Shown: positions 26,048 through 34,752 of the stretch, in pieces
Numbering within the stretch: position 1 is the first letter of the stretch
Layout: the number at the start of each line of letters is the position of its first letter
Assembly: GCF_000175215.2 (NCBI RefSeq)
Contig: NC_014817.1
Coordinates: forward strand, 83,501 to 147,500
Length of the DNA stretch: 64,000 bases
Source: Asticcacaulis excentricus CB 48
GTDB lineage: Bacteria; Pseudomonadota; Alphaproteobacteria; Caulobacterales; Caulobacteraceae
Reading direction: 5' to 3'
Position numbers and translations under genes: made by a program
The notes under the pieces: generated by a model
The model's database searches: none
The model's input: the letters and a program-made list of their open reading frames with translations, nothing else
What the model was told of the DNA's origin: nothing

Positions 26048-26974
26048 TTAGGCGACTTCGCGCATGAAGGCGTCGATCTGCGCAGGCGTTGGGGCGGCGT
26101 CGGCGGAGGCACGCGATACCGACAAGGCCCCGGCGGCAAGCGCATAGCGCAGGGCCAAAAGCCATTTCGCGCCGCCGGCCAGTTGCGAAACCAGCGCGCC
26201 GTTGAAGACATCACCGGCCCCCGTGGCGTCGACGGCAGAGACCTTATACGCGGGCAGGTGCACCAGCGTGCCATCGACCAGTGCGGCGCAACCACGGCCC
26301 CCTAAGGTGACCAGCGCCCGACCGGCCCCCGCCTTGATCAGGCTGTGCAGGGCCGCGTGCAGCGCCGCATCACCCAGACCGTCTATGCCGCTCAGCTGCG
26401 CCAGTTCGGTCTCATTGGGCGTGACGACATCGGCCAGTGGCAGAAGGCTAAGGGCGGACGGGATGATCGGGGCTGGGTTCAGCACGGTAAGGACGCTGTG
26501 GGCACGGGCGATTTCGAGCGCGCGGCGAACCGTTTCCAGCGGTACCTCAAGCTGCACCACAAGGGCGTCGGCTTCAACAATGAGGTCGGCGGCGGCTTCG
26601 ACGGCTGCCGGCGTAAGCCCGGCATTGGCACCTGGCGATACGGTGATCATGTTCTGACCGTCGCGGGCGACCAGAATGTGCGCCATGCCGGTCGGTAACC
26701 CGGCAAGAGTGCTCACGTGGCTGACGTCCACACGGTTGTCGATGAGGTGTTGCCGGGCCTGGGCGCCGAACACATCATCGCCGACCGCACCGATCATGGC
26801 CGTAAAGCAGCCCAGTCGCGCCAGCGCGACGGCCTGATTGAGGCCTTTGCCGCCAACCGCCTGTCGCGTCTCGTGGCCCATGATAGTTTCATTAGGTTTT
26901 GGCAGCAGATTGACGCCCAGCGTCACATCCATATTGAGGCTGCCGACAACGACGATCTTACGCGACACGGTCAT
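26048..26974 (-). CDS. rbsK: Ribokinase (PfkB family)
   Basis: A 308-residue PfkB-type sugar kinase. GSLNMDVTLGVNLLPKPNET is the ribokinase N-terminal substrate region, GGKGLNQAVALARLG is PfkB signature 1, and VDATGAGDVFNGAL is signature 2 with the catalytic Asp. It would phosphorylate ribose or a related free sugar at the 5-position. It has no ribose transporter or nucleosidase beside it, so a pentose freed from a cargo substrate is an alternative to a housekeeping role (inference). It lies 96 bases downstream of the fusion gene on the same strand. Confidence 0.88.
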   Translation of the reverse strand: MTVSRKIVVVGSLNMDVTLGVNLLPKPNETIMGHETRQAVGGKGLNQAVALARLGCFTAMIGAVGDDVFGAQARQHLIDNRVDVSHVSTLAGLPTGMAHILVARDGQNMITVSPGANAGLTPAAVEAAADLIVEADALVVQLEVPLETVRRALEIARAHSVLTVLNPAPIIPSALSLLPLADVVTPNETELAQLSGIDGLGDAALHAALHSLIKAGAGRALVTLGGRGCAALVDGTLVHLPAYKVSAVDATGAGDVFNGALVSQLAGGAKWLLALRYALAAGALSVSRASADAAPTPAQIDAFMREVA

Positions 26975-27070
26975 GGTGGTCTCCTGATCTCAGCGTCTCA
27001 GCTAAGACCATTACCACCAAGGGTCTTGTCCAGGCGCGCACGACCTCTTGCTGCGACCGTGTGCCGCGGA

Positions 27071-29401
27071 TCAGTGCGTGAACAGGGCTTTTCGGATGAT
27101 GGCGTGTGCGCCCCAATTGCCATTGACCATCTGAGACACGCCGAAATCGACCCCGACCGAAAGAAGCGAAACCGCTTCGTCTTCGGTCAGGCCGCGTGTG
27201 GTCATAAGGAAGCGCCGGGCCTTGCGGAACGCATCGCGCAGGGCCCCCTCGACCGAGGCCTTCTTGTAGATGTCGCTCTGCGCCTTATCACCCAGTTCGC
27301 GTAGATAGTTGGGCTGTGAAAAGCCCATCACAATCCATTCGTCCTTCGTTTCGATCAACGGGTAGTCGAGATCGCGTAAAGGGTCGCGTTGAGCCGACTT
27401 CGGGTGCAGCACGATCTGCACCAGGGTGGTCATCGAACATTCGATGGCCGTGCCGCAAAGCTCGGAATCGCCCTGAGAGGCGTGGGGGTCGCCCAGCGAC
27501 AACAGGCCTTCGGCGACATTGACCGGCAGGTAGATCGACGCGCCGGGTCCCAGACGCCAGTTGTCTATATTGCCGCCGAAATTGGCGGGAGGCACCGAAT
27601 CGATCAGACCGTCGTGCGCCGGGGCCAGGGCGACGAACCCAAAATGCGGACGCACGGGCACCTCGACATTGCGCAACACGTCGAAATTGCGCTCAATCGT
27701 ATCTGGATCGATGACAACGCCCGGATAGTCGTAGCGGTCGTGACGCGTGCCAAAGGGATCGGTCTGAGGTGTATAGCGGAAATTGTACACCGCATGGGCG
27801 CAACAGCGCTCATGGCCGGTTTCCACCTCATAGATGGTGACCACTTCGCGGGGCTTGGGGTCTTCCAGCAGGTCGTTATAGTGAAAGCCCCAGTAGGCCG
27901 CGACATTGCTGCCGAAGCTGCGCCCGGCGAATTTCGGGTTGTGTGAGGGGCGCGTTTTGATCTCCAGAAACCGGACCTCAACAATATCGCCGGGCTTGGC
28001 CCCGGCAATGGCGATCGGCCCGGTGCAGATATGCACCCCGAAGCCTTCGCCCGCGCCGCGTCCGACCGCCGAGGCATCCATAGGGCCCGCGCCGCGACGG
28101 TCTACGGTCTTTTCGTCCGCCGTCCAGTGATAGACGGCTTCGGCACCGGCATCCCCTTCGATCATGCGCTCGTAATCGTCGCCGGCATGGTGTGTCAGGG
28201 TTTCGATAGTGACGTAATCGCCCGATTGCACCCGTAACGCCGGTTTCAGGTGTCGGCTGAGATAGCCCCAGTGGATGGTCTCTGGCGTCGCCGGCAGGAG
28301 GTGGTGGCGTACGCTGCGCTGAGGGTAGACCTCCGCGACCTCCACCGCTTCGACACCGTCTTCGAGAGCGTCTTCGCCTTCGTCGCTCAAGGCCAGGTCT
28401 TCGCGGAAACGGCTCTCTTTCGATTCCTGTGGGCGACCGCGGCGTGGGGCTTCTGCGCTGTCGTGGGCCGGGGGAGATTTGCGGTATTCGCGCGGCGAAA
28501 TGCCGTACTGTTCGCGGAAGGCCCGGCTGAATGAGGCGGAGTCATTGAAGCCCCACTGAAACAGGATATCGGAGATTGACTTCTGCGCATGGAGAGGGCT
28601 CAGCAGATCCATCCGGCAACGCTCCAGCCGTCGGAGCTTAACGTAATGACCAAAGCTTTCATTCACGCTTTCGAACAGCTTTTGTAAGTACCGCATGGAT
28701 ATGCCGTGCTCGGCGGCGACCTGTTGCAGATTCAGATTTGGATCCGACAGGTGCATTTCGATCGTCTGAAACACACGCTCCAGCAACATGGCGCGTGCGC
28801 CGGCCGCCCCGCCCAGAGACTTCGAAGGGGCATCCTCCATCAGGGCGGTGAGGAGGAATTCGGGTAGGCTGAGTTCGACCGGACGGATACGATCCGTATT
28901 CAGCTCGTTGATGGTGTCGGCGACGGAACGCAACATCCCCGACAGGATGCGCCCGGCGCCGATGTCGCTCGCGATTGGGTTGATGCCGCCGGGCAAGGGA
29001 TTGCGCACGCGCAGCGACAGGAAGCTTTTGGGTATCGTCACCAGCAGAAAACGGTGATCGCGGTGGAGGTCGAGACCCGCCACAGCATTGCCATCGCCAA
29101 AGATCAAACCACCTTCCGCGACGACCGTCACCTGACCGCCGTCAGTGAGCCGCAGATCGCCTTCAAGCAGCGAGAGCAGCCACACCTGATCGGCGCGCTC
29201 GGTCATGTCGATTTTAAGGATCTGAGGCGTTGAGGAAACGCAGATGAATTCCAGCTTTTGCTGACTTTGATAGCTGGCCAGTTCGCCATAGGCCGTGTCC
29301 GCGTTCATCGCCTCCAGTAGGATGGATTTGCGTTGCAATGCAAAACGCCAGGAGTCCCAGCGCTGCTCCTTAGGATAGGCATTGGTCGTAAAGCGCAACA
29401 T
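27071..29401 (-). CDS. AraC regulator - acetamidase fusion protein
   Basis: One uninterrupted 776-codon frame joins two complete modules. Residues about 1-308 are an AraC-binding-like sensor plus the double HTH (ILFQWGFNDSASFSRAFREQYGISPREYR). Residues about 309-365 are an acidic, low-complexity linker. Residues about 366-776 are a full acetamidase/formamidase: ATPETIHWGYLSR, LTHHAGDDYERM, ICTGPIAIAGAKPGDIVEVR, GGNIDNWRLGPGASIYLPV and GDPHASQGDSELCG. The start at 29401 has AAGGG eight bases upstream. A separate translation start for the second half cannot be excluded (an in-frame GTG lies in the linker). Both halves resemble the separate AraC and acetamidase of 17201-19254, but in reverse order. 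It may sense its own substrate or product while hydrolysing it (inference). Confidence 0.85.
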   Translation of the reverse strand: MLRFTTNAYPKEQRWDSWRFALQRKSILLEAMNADTAYGELASYQSQQKLEFICVSSTPQILKIDMTERADQVWLLSLLEGDLRLTDGGQVTVVAEGGLIFGDGNAVAGLDLHRDHRFLLVTIPKSFLSLRVRNPLPGGINPIASDIGAGRILSGMLRSVADTINELNTDRIRPVELSLPEFLLTALMEDAPSKSLGGAAGARAMLLERVFQTIEMHLSDPNLNLQQVAAEHGISMRYLQKLFESVNESFGHYVKLRRLERCRMDLLSPLHAQKSISDILFQWGFNDSASFSRAFREQYGISPREYRKSPPAHDSAEAPRRGRPQESKESRFREDLALSDEGEDALEDGVEAVEVAEVYPQRSVRHHLLPATPETIHWGYLSRHLKPALRVQSGDYVTIETLTHHAGDDYERMIEGDAGAEAVYHWTADEKTVDRRGAGPMDASAVGRGAGEGFGVHICTGPIAIAGAKPGDIVEVRFLEIKTRPSHNPKFAGRSFGSNVAAYWGFHYNDLLEDPKPREVVTIYEVETGHERCCAHAVYNFRYTPQTDPFGTRHDRYDYPGVVIDPDTIERNFDVLRNVEVPVRPHFGFVALAPAHDGLIDSVPPANFGGNIDNWRLGPGASIYLPVNVAEGLLSLGDPHASQGDSELCGTAIECSMTTLVQIVLHPKSAQRDPLRDLDYPLIETKDEWIVMGFSQPNYLRELGDKAQSDIYKKASVEGALRDAFRKARRFLMTTRGLTEDEAVSLLSVGVDFGVSQMVNGNWGAHAIIRKALFTH

Positions 29402-29706
29402 GTCAGATCCCTTGCCCCGGTGCGGGCATTGACGGTCAAAAGCCATGCAAAAGGCTTTTCTGGTAACGATTTCTTTGAAATGTCAGGAAGCAAAGACTGC
29501 GTTGCGGCCGATAACGAGAAGCCTTCGTTCCGTTGGGTTATTGACAGGGCAAACGGAAAATCCGTCAATCCTGAACAGCTTCTGTGCGCGTACAGACAAG
29601 ACGTCGTGCGGCAGTGCAACATGGCTTCGTCAAAAAAGCGTCACAGCGGGAGATACACGCGGGCCGATAAAAGGGGGGTGAAAAGGAGGCCCCTCCCGCC
29701 GTGACC

Positions 29707-29723
29707 ACCGGATTAAGTCCGGT
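29707..29723. promoter_or_regulatory. Palindrome in the fusion/reductase divergent region
   Basis: ACCGGA-TTAAG-TCCGGT, flanked by GTGA on the left and TCAC on the right. It lies between the divergent fusion and reductase genes. No downstream T run is present, so it looks like a binding site rather than a terminator. Confidence 0.35.
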
Positions 29724-29765
29724 AATCACGCTTTAGGATTTGAACACGGCTATCGTCTTGATCAC

Positions 29766-29787
29766 AGGCGCTTCAAAACTTGCGCCT
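29766..29787. promoter_or_regulatory. Dyad AGGCGC-N10-GCGCCT upstream of the reductase gene
   Basis: A second copy of the 20699-20720 dyad, 129 bases upstream of the reductase start. The AACTTGCGCCT half is identical in both copies. It is in the shared region with the fusion gene, whose start lies about 365 bases to the left. A further perfect hairpin CCTGTAG-N8-CTACAGG follows at 29810-29831. The remainder of 29402-29915 shows no gene. Confidence 0.55.
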
Positions 29788-29915
29788 TCGGTTGTTACCT
29801 CAAGCCCATCCTGTAGGTGCAAGTCTACAGGCAACTTTCAGTGCCTGCACCGACAAGTCATCCGCAGGAGGTTGCGCCTATGCTGTGACAGCGTCTGACT
29901 ATGCGGAGTTGTGTC

Positions 29916-30887
29916 ATGAGTGCGGATTTGAGGGTGCGGGTAGAAGCCATTGTGGATACGGGCCCCGCGGGCGAAGCGGGGGCTGTGCGCGTTTTCGATT
30001 TGCGACCAATAGACGGTCATTCCCTGCCGGCATTCGAGGCGGGTGCTCATATCGATATCGTGGTGCGCGAAGGACTGGTGCGGCAGTATTCACTTTTCAA
30101 TGCGCCGGATGAGACCCACCGCTATATGGTCGCCGTCGCGCTGGACGCCGCCACGCGCGGGGGCTCGAAACATCTACATGAATGGGTCGAATGCGGCGAC
30201 ATCCTGATTGTCAGCGCGCCGCGCTGCCACTTTCATCTGGTCGAGGACGCCCCGTTTTCCGTGTTTATCGCAGGCGGTATCGGCGTTACCCCCTTATGGG
30301 CGATGGCGCAGCGACTGCTGGCCTTGGGGCAGCCATTCAGTTTTCACTATGGCGCACGTAAGGCGGCAACCGCGCCGCTGCTCGATACCCTGCGTGAGAC
30401 CTTGGACACCAACGGCATTGCATTCGAAACGGCTTTCGAGGCCGATGGCGGGGCACGGCTGGATCTGGCTCGGATTATCGCAAATGCTCCCGAAGGCACT
30501 CACTTCTATGCCTGTGGACCCAGGGGCATGCTGGATGCCTATGTGGCGGCGGGGGCAGTGCGGCCATCCGAAACCATTCATTTAGAGCGCTTTGCCGGTG
30601 CGTCCGAGGCCGTCACGGAAGGTGGTTTCGAAGTCGAACTGGCGCGCACGGGCGGCGCGTTCACCGTGCCTGCGGGGCAGACCATCCTTGAGACCCTTAA
30701 ATCGCATGGGATCAATGTGCCGCACTCCTGTGCGGAAGGCATTTGCGGTGCATGCGAATGCAGGGTCATTGAAGGCACACCGGATCATCGGGACAGCGTC
30801 CTGACCGATGCCGAAAAAGCCTCCGGCCAGACCATGATGGTCTGTTGTTCCGGGGCGAAGTCTTCGCGCCTCGTGCTCGATTTGTAA
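29916..30887 (+). CDS. PDR/VanB family reductase (flavin, NAD, 2Fe-2S)
   Basis: A 323-residue phthalate-dioxygenase-reductase-type protein that passes electrons from NAD(P)H to a Rieske oxygenase. Domains in order: FMN-binding barrel (LVRQYSLFNAPDE is the R-x-YS-L flavin motif), NAD-binding domain (FIAGGIGVTPLWAMAQ) and C-terminal plant-type ferredoxin. The ferredoxin cluster ligands are in HSCAEGICGACECRV with a later MMVCCSG. The ATG at 29916 with CGGAG upstream is preferred over the one five codons earlier. The natural partner is the oxygenase at 19376-20584, which lacks a neighbouring reductase and has the same upstream dyad. It forms an operon with the transporter gene starting ten bases later. 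Confidence 0.93.
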   Translation: MSADLRVRVEAIVDTGPAGEAGAVRVFDLRPIDGHSLPAFEAGAHIDIVVREGLVRQYSLFNAPDETHRYMVAVALDAATRGGSKHLHEWVECGDILIVSAPRCHFHLVEDAPFSVFIAGGIGVTPLWAMAQRLLALGQPFSFHYGARKAATAPLLDTLRETLDTNGIAFETAFEADGGARLDLARIIANAPEGTHFYACGPRGMLDAYVAAGAVRPSETIHLERFAGASEAVTEGGFEVELARTGGAFTVPAGQTILETLKSHGINVPHSCAEGICGACECRVIEGTPDHRDSVLTDAEKASGQTMMVCCSGAKSSRLVLDL

Positions 30888-30897
30888 GGGGCACAAA

Positions 30898-31890
30898 ATG
30901 GCTGCACCTCGCAAACCCCTCATTCAGGGCCTGGACCCGTTTATCGTCCTTATGCTGGGGCTGGTGATCCTGGCCAGTGTTCTGCCGGTCCGGGGACGGG
31001 CTGCGGTGACAATGGAAGTTGTTACCGACGCCGCCATTTTTCTTTTGTTCTTCCTGCATGGAGCCAAGTTATCGCGCGAGGCTGTCGTCGCGGGGTTGGC
31101 CAACTGGCGCGTTCACCTGCTCGTGCTGGCGACGACCTTCATTCTATTTCCGCTAATCGGGTTGGCCTTAAACGCCACGCTGGCGGCTTGGATCGCCCCG
31201 TCGCTCCTGAGCGGCTTTCTATTCCTGTGCCTGTTGCCATCGACGGTACAGTCGTCGATAGCCTTTACCGGGATCGCCGGAGGAAATGTCGCAGCAGCCG
31301 TTTGCAGCGCCTCGCTGTCGAATCTGCTGGGTATCGTTCTGACACCTATACTGGCCGGCGCTCTGATGGCCGGTACCGCCGAACACGTTGGCGGTGTGTC
31401 GTTCGATGCGGTTCAGAAAATCGCCTCGCAATTGCTTCTGCCTTTTGTACTTGGCCACTTGTCACGACCATGGACCGGCGGTTTCATTGATCGGCACAAG
31501 CTATGGATCGGACGTGTGGATCGAAGCTCTATCCTTCTGGTCGTCTACACCGCTTTCTCGGCTTCGATCGTCGAGGGATTGTGGTCGAAGGTGAGCGTTG
31601 GCGATCTGGTTGCGGTGCTGGTGGTCGCATGTGGTGTGCTTGCCTTGATCCTAACAGGCACGTGGTATGTTTCAGGATGGCTCGGTTTTTCACATAAGGA
31701 TCGTATCGTCATTCTGTTTTGCGGTTCTAAAAAGAGTTTAGCCTCTGGTGTGCCCATGGCCTCTATACTGTTCCCGGCTTCGGTTCTCGGCCCAATTATA
31801 TTGCCGTTGATGGTTTTCCATCAGATCCAACTCATATCCTGCGCAGTTATTGCTCAGAGACTAAACATGAAAAATGGCCCGGTAAATTAA
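30898..31890 (+). CDS. SBF-like (bile acid:sodium symporter family) transporter
   Basis: A 330-residue inner-membrane protein with about ten hydrophobic segments, of the SBF-like family (YfeH/P7 group). The family pattern is seen in LLFFLHGAKLSREAVVAGL, LLPSTVQSSIAFTGIAGGNVAAA and FCGSKKSLASGVPMA. Substrates in this subfamily are poorly known organic anions. The start follows ten bases after the reductase stop, so uptake or export is coupled to the oxygenase electron-transfer gene; it may move the Rieske substrate or product. It is the last cargo gene before the conjugation block. Confidence 0.87.
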   Translation: MAAPRKPLIQGLDPFIVLMLGLVILASVLPVRGRAAVTMEVVTDAAIFLLFFLHGAKLSREAVVAGLANWRVHLLVLATTFILFPLIGLALNATLAAWIAPSLLSGFLFLCLLPSTVQSSIAFTGIAGGNVAAAVCSASLSNLLGIVLTPILAGALMAGTAEHVGGVSFDAVQKIASQLLLPFVLGHLSRPWTGGFIDRHKLWIGRVDRSSILLVVYTAFSASIVEGLWSKVSVGDLVAVLVVACGVLALILTGTWYVSGWLGFSHKDRIVILFCGSKKSLASGVPMASILFPASVLGPIILPLMVFHQIQLISCAVIAQRLNMKNGPVN

Positions 31891-32242
31891 CGCTGATCAT
31901 TTCTGTGGTTCGACCACGTAACCTCGTAAGGCTCTGAAGTTGACTGACTGAGCCCGTTGATTGTCTTTGAAAATATTTTTCAAAACTCGCTTCAATCATG
32001 GCTGTGGCCGTCGTGCCGGGCGAACCATATTCGCATACCACAGAGTGAATGTTCCCATACACATTCAAAGGCCTGTCCTATGACTTGTGCGCTGGGAACT
32101 CCGCGATTGGTAGGTTCCCGAAGGACTCCGATCACCCTTCACGTCGGTCAGATGCGGCGTAAGCGTGATAGGAGATTTGACCCTAAAGCCTGATCTTGCA
32201 CTGAAAGCGCGATTGTGGTTCGCGCGCATCAGGACAAGTGTG
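31891..32242. other. Junction between cargo and conjugation genes
   Basis: About 350 bases with no gene, locally A/T-rich, unlike both flanks. It holds a perfect palindrome TTTGAAAA-TAT-TTTTCAAA at 31966-31984. The frame of traG is open from a GTG at 32165, but the family N-terminus starts at 32243. It probably carries the promoter and operator of the tra/trb operon (inference). Confidence 0.45.
31966..31984. promoter_or_regulatory. A/T-rich palindrome upstream of the tra/trb operon
   Basis: A perfect 8-bp inverted repeat with a three-base centre, 277 bases before the traG start. No T run exclusive to one side marks it as a terminator; a regulator-binding site for the transfer operon is the better reading. 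Confidence 0.4.
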
Positions 32243-34345
32243 GTGACGCCAACGAAATTCCTCATCGGTCAGATCGGTCTGGTCCTCGGGATTGTCATCC
32301 TTGGGATGTGGGCATCGACGCAATGGGCGGCGCATCAACTGGCCTACCAAGCGCAATTGGGCGCGCCGTGGTTTCGAGTGTCAGGCTGGCCGCTTTATCG
32401 CCCCTGGCAGCTATTCGTCTGGTGGTTTCAATATGAAGCCTATGCGCCGGCTGTTTTCCATCGCTGTGGCCTTATGGCGGCATCAAGCGGCGGGCTGGGT
32501 TGCGTTGCGGCTGTGGCTGGGTCGTTATGGCGCGCCCGTCAGTCGCGACGCGTCACGACCTATGGCTCGGCGCGTTGGGCATCTTTGGATGAGGTGAGCA
32601 GAGCGGGTGTTCTCCGCGAACGCGGTGTTTTTCTGGGTCGGCTCGGCCCGGACTATCTGCGCCATGATGGCCCGGAACACATTCTGGCGTTTGCGCCTAC
32701 GCGGTCAGGTAAGGGCGTCGGGCTCGTGGTGCCGACCCTTCTCTCATGGACCGGTTCCGTCATTGTCCATGACATCAAAGGCGAAAACTGGGATCTGACA
32801 GCGGGGTGGCGGTCGAGGTTCTCCCATGCCGTCCTGTTTAATCCGACTGACCTGCGCTCAGCACGCTACAACCCCCTTCTGGAAGTGCGCAAAGGCATCA
32901 ATGAAGTGCGCGATGTTCAGAATATCGCCGACATCCTGGTCGATCCGGAAGGGTCGCTTGAGCGGCGTTCCCACTGGGAAAAAACCAGTCATTCCCTGCT
33001 GGTAGGCGCCATTCTTCATGTGCTTTACGCTGAACCGGATAAGACGCTGGCCTGCGTGGCCCGGTTCCTCTCCGACCCCGACCGCTCTCTGGTAGATGCA
33101 ATGAACTGCATGCTTGCCACCAATCATTTAGGGGGCGAGGGGGAACCGCCGCGTGTGCATCCGGTCGTCGCGTCGGCCGCCCGGGACATCCTCAACAAAG
33201 CCCCGAACGAACGCTCAGGTGTGCTCTCGACAGCCATGTCCTTCCTAGGCCTCTATCAGGATCCGGTCGTGGCCGCGACGACATCCACCTGTGACTGGCG
33301 TATCGCGGATCTGGTCAACGCCGAGAGCCCGGTGTCCCTCTATTTGGTGATCCCACCGTCAGACATTTCGCGCACCAAACCTCTGGTCCGTCTGATGCTG
33401 AATCAGATCGGGCGTCGGCTGACCGAACGGCTCGAAGGTGATCCCGCCAAGCGCAACCGTCATCAATTGTTGATGATGCTTGATGAGTTCCCGGCTCTCG
33501 GCCGTCTCGACTTCTTTGAGACCGCGCTCGCCTTCCAGGCCGGCTACGGCATCCGGGCCTATCTGATTGCGCAATCCCTGAACCAGATATCGAAAGCCTA
33601 TGGAGAGAACAATTCCATCCTCGACAACTGCCACGTCCGAATTGCGTTTTCCTCAAATGACGAGCGGACAGCCAAGCGCATATCCGATGCACTCGGCACC
33701 GCCACCGAACAGCGCGCCCAGCGCAATTATGCCGGCCACCGTCTGGCACCCTGGTTGTCTCACGTCATGGTCTCGCGTCAGGAAACGGCACGACCACTTC
33801 TGACGGCGGGGGAAGTGATGCAACTGCCACCGAGCGATGAGCTTGTGCTGGTCTCCGGTTTGCCGCCCATCCGGGCCAAAAAGCTGCGCTATTACGAGGA
33901 TACGAACTTCCGCTCTCGCCAGCTGCCGGCGCCCGTCCTCAGCACAGACTCGTATCGGGACGTGCCACCTTTACGGCCTAACGACTGGGAACATCAGATC
34001 CGTTTCACTGATGCTCGCCTGATCGCGACACTATCCGTGGCCAATGGGGATGTCCCTCAGTCGGATACGATCAATGAGAGTGATACTGACTCCGCGGGTC
34101 ACGACGTCAAACCCGCGTCTGTCGATGCCGAGGTGACCGCCCCTGGCACCACAAACGAGGCGGAAGCCGCTGGCGACTCCCAGCATTTGACGCACCTACG
34201 AACGATAGCCGCCATCACAAAGGCCGGGTGCGTCAGAGAGCAAGCAAAAACTCTGGCCAAAGGCCGAAAGGGAAGCCGGGGGAAGTTGGCCGGTAAGGAG
34301 AGCCAGACCCACGATTTGTTCGTGGAGCAGGGAGGTGTCGCATGA
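32243..34345 (+). CDS. traG: VirD4/TraG type IV coupling protein
   Basis: A 700-residue ATPase that connects the relaxosome to the secretion channel. Two N-terminal membrane segments (FLIGQIGLVLGIVILGMW, and the region around residues 75-95) are followed by a P-loop APTRSGKGVGLVVP near residue 150 and Walker B MMLDEFPALG near 410. The GTG at 32243 was chosen because AGGA lies eight bases upstream and the family begins with T-x-TKFL-GQI; starts at 32240 or 32165 remain possible. The C-terminal 120 residues are acidic then basic, and probably contact the relaxosome. It overlaps the next gene by four bases. Confidence 0.92.
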   Translation: MTPTKFLIGQIGLVLGIVILGMWASTQWAAHQLAYQAQLGAPWFRVSGWPLYRPWQLFVWWFQYEAYAPAVFHRCGLMAASSGGLGCVAAVAGSLWRARQSRRVTTYGSARWASLDEVSRAGVLRERGVFLGRLGPDYLRHDGPEHILAFAPTRSGKGVGLVVPTLLSWTGSVIVHDIKGENWDLTAGWRSRFSHAVLFNPTDLRSARYNPLLEVRKGINEVRDVQNIADILVDPEGSLERRSHWEKTSHSLLVGAILHVLYAEPDKTLACVARFLSDPDRSLVDAMNCMLATNHLGGEGEPPRVHPVVASAARDILNKAPNERSGVLSTAMSFLGLYQDPVVAATTSTCDWRIADLVNAESPVSLYLVIPPSDISRTKPLVRLMLNQIGRRLTERLEGDPAKRNRHQLLMMLDEFPALGRLDFFETALAFQAGYGIRAYLIAQSLNQISKAYGENNSILDNCHVRIAFSSNDERTAKRISDALGTATEQRAQRNYAGHRLAPWLSHVMVSRQETARPLLTAGEVMQLPPSDELVLVSGLPPIRAKKLRYYEDTNFRSRQLPAPVLSTDSYRDVPPLRPNDWEHQIRFTDARLIATLSVANGDVPQSDTINESDTDSAGHDVKPASVDAEVTAPGTTNEAEAAGDSQHLTHLRTIAAITKAGCVREQAKTLAKGRKGSRGKLAGKESQTHDLFVEQGGVA

Positions 34346-34752
34346 CCGCTAAAAAGGTTCGACATCAATTGTTCCTGGGCCCAGAGGTCAGCGCGCGTTT
34401 AGAGACGCTGGCCGCTAAACCCGGCATGAACAAATCCGCGATCCTGTCGGATGCCGTAACCGCGTGGCTTGAGCGCCGTGCCTCCAACGAACTTGACGCG
34501 CATTTCGGCAAGCGGCTGGACCGTCTGTCCGTGCAGCTGAACCGTATGGAGCGCGATCAGCTTATCCTACTTGAAAGCCTCGCCCTGTTTATCCGGCTCA
34601 CGCTTCTGCGGGATGCCCATTTGCCAGAAGCCGACGCGGCCACCCGTGCGCTGGCACGCGCGCGCTACGAGGGCTTTGTCGCGCAGGTCGGCCGTATAAT
34701 TGCCACCGGTCAGTCGTCGCTCAATCCCACCTCTTCCAGGGAGGGCGAGTGA
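34342..34752 (+). CDS. Ribbon-helix-helix (CopG-like) protein of the transfer operon
   Basis: A 136-residue protein. The N-terminal basic strand (KKVRHQLFLGPEVSARLETLA) and helix pair (MNKSAILSDAVTAWLERR) form a CopG-type ribbon-helix-helix. The remainder is a helical region with a heptad-like FGKRLDRLSVQLNRMERDQLILLESL. Small proteins of this kind between traG and trbB are standard in RlxS/Trb-type ICEs. It may autoregulate the operon or assist the relaxosome. It overlaps traG (ATGA) and the trbB start (TGATG), so the three are translationally coupled. Confidence 0.8.
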   Translation: MTAKKVRHQLFLGPEVSARLETLAAKPGMNKSAILSDAVTAWLERRASNELDAHFGKRLDRLSVQLNRMERDQLILLESLALFIRLTLLRDAHLPEADAATRALARARYEGFVAQVGRIIATGQSSLNPTSSREGE

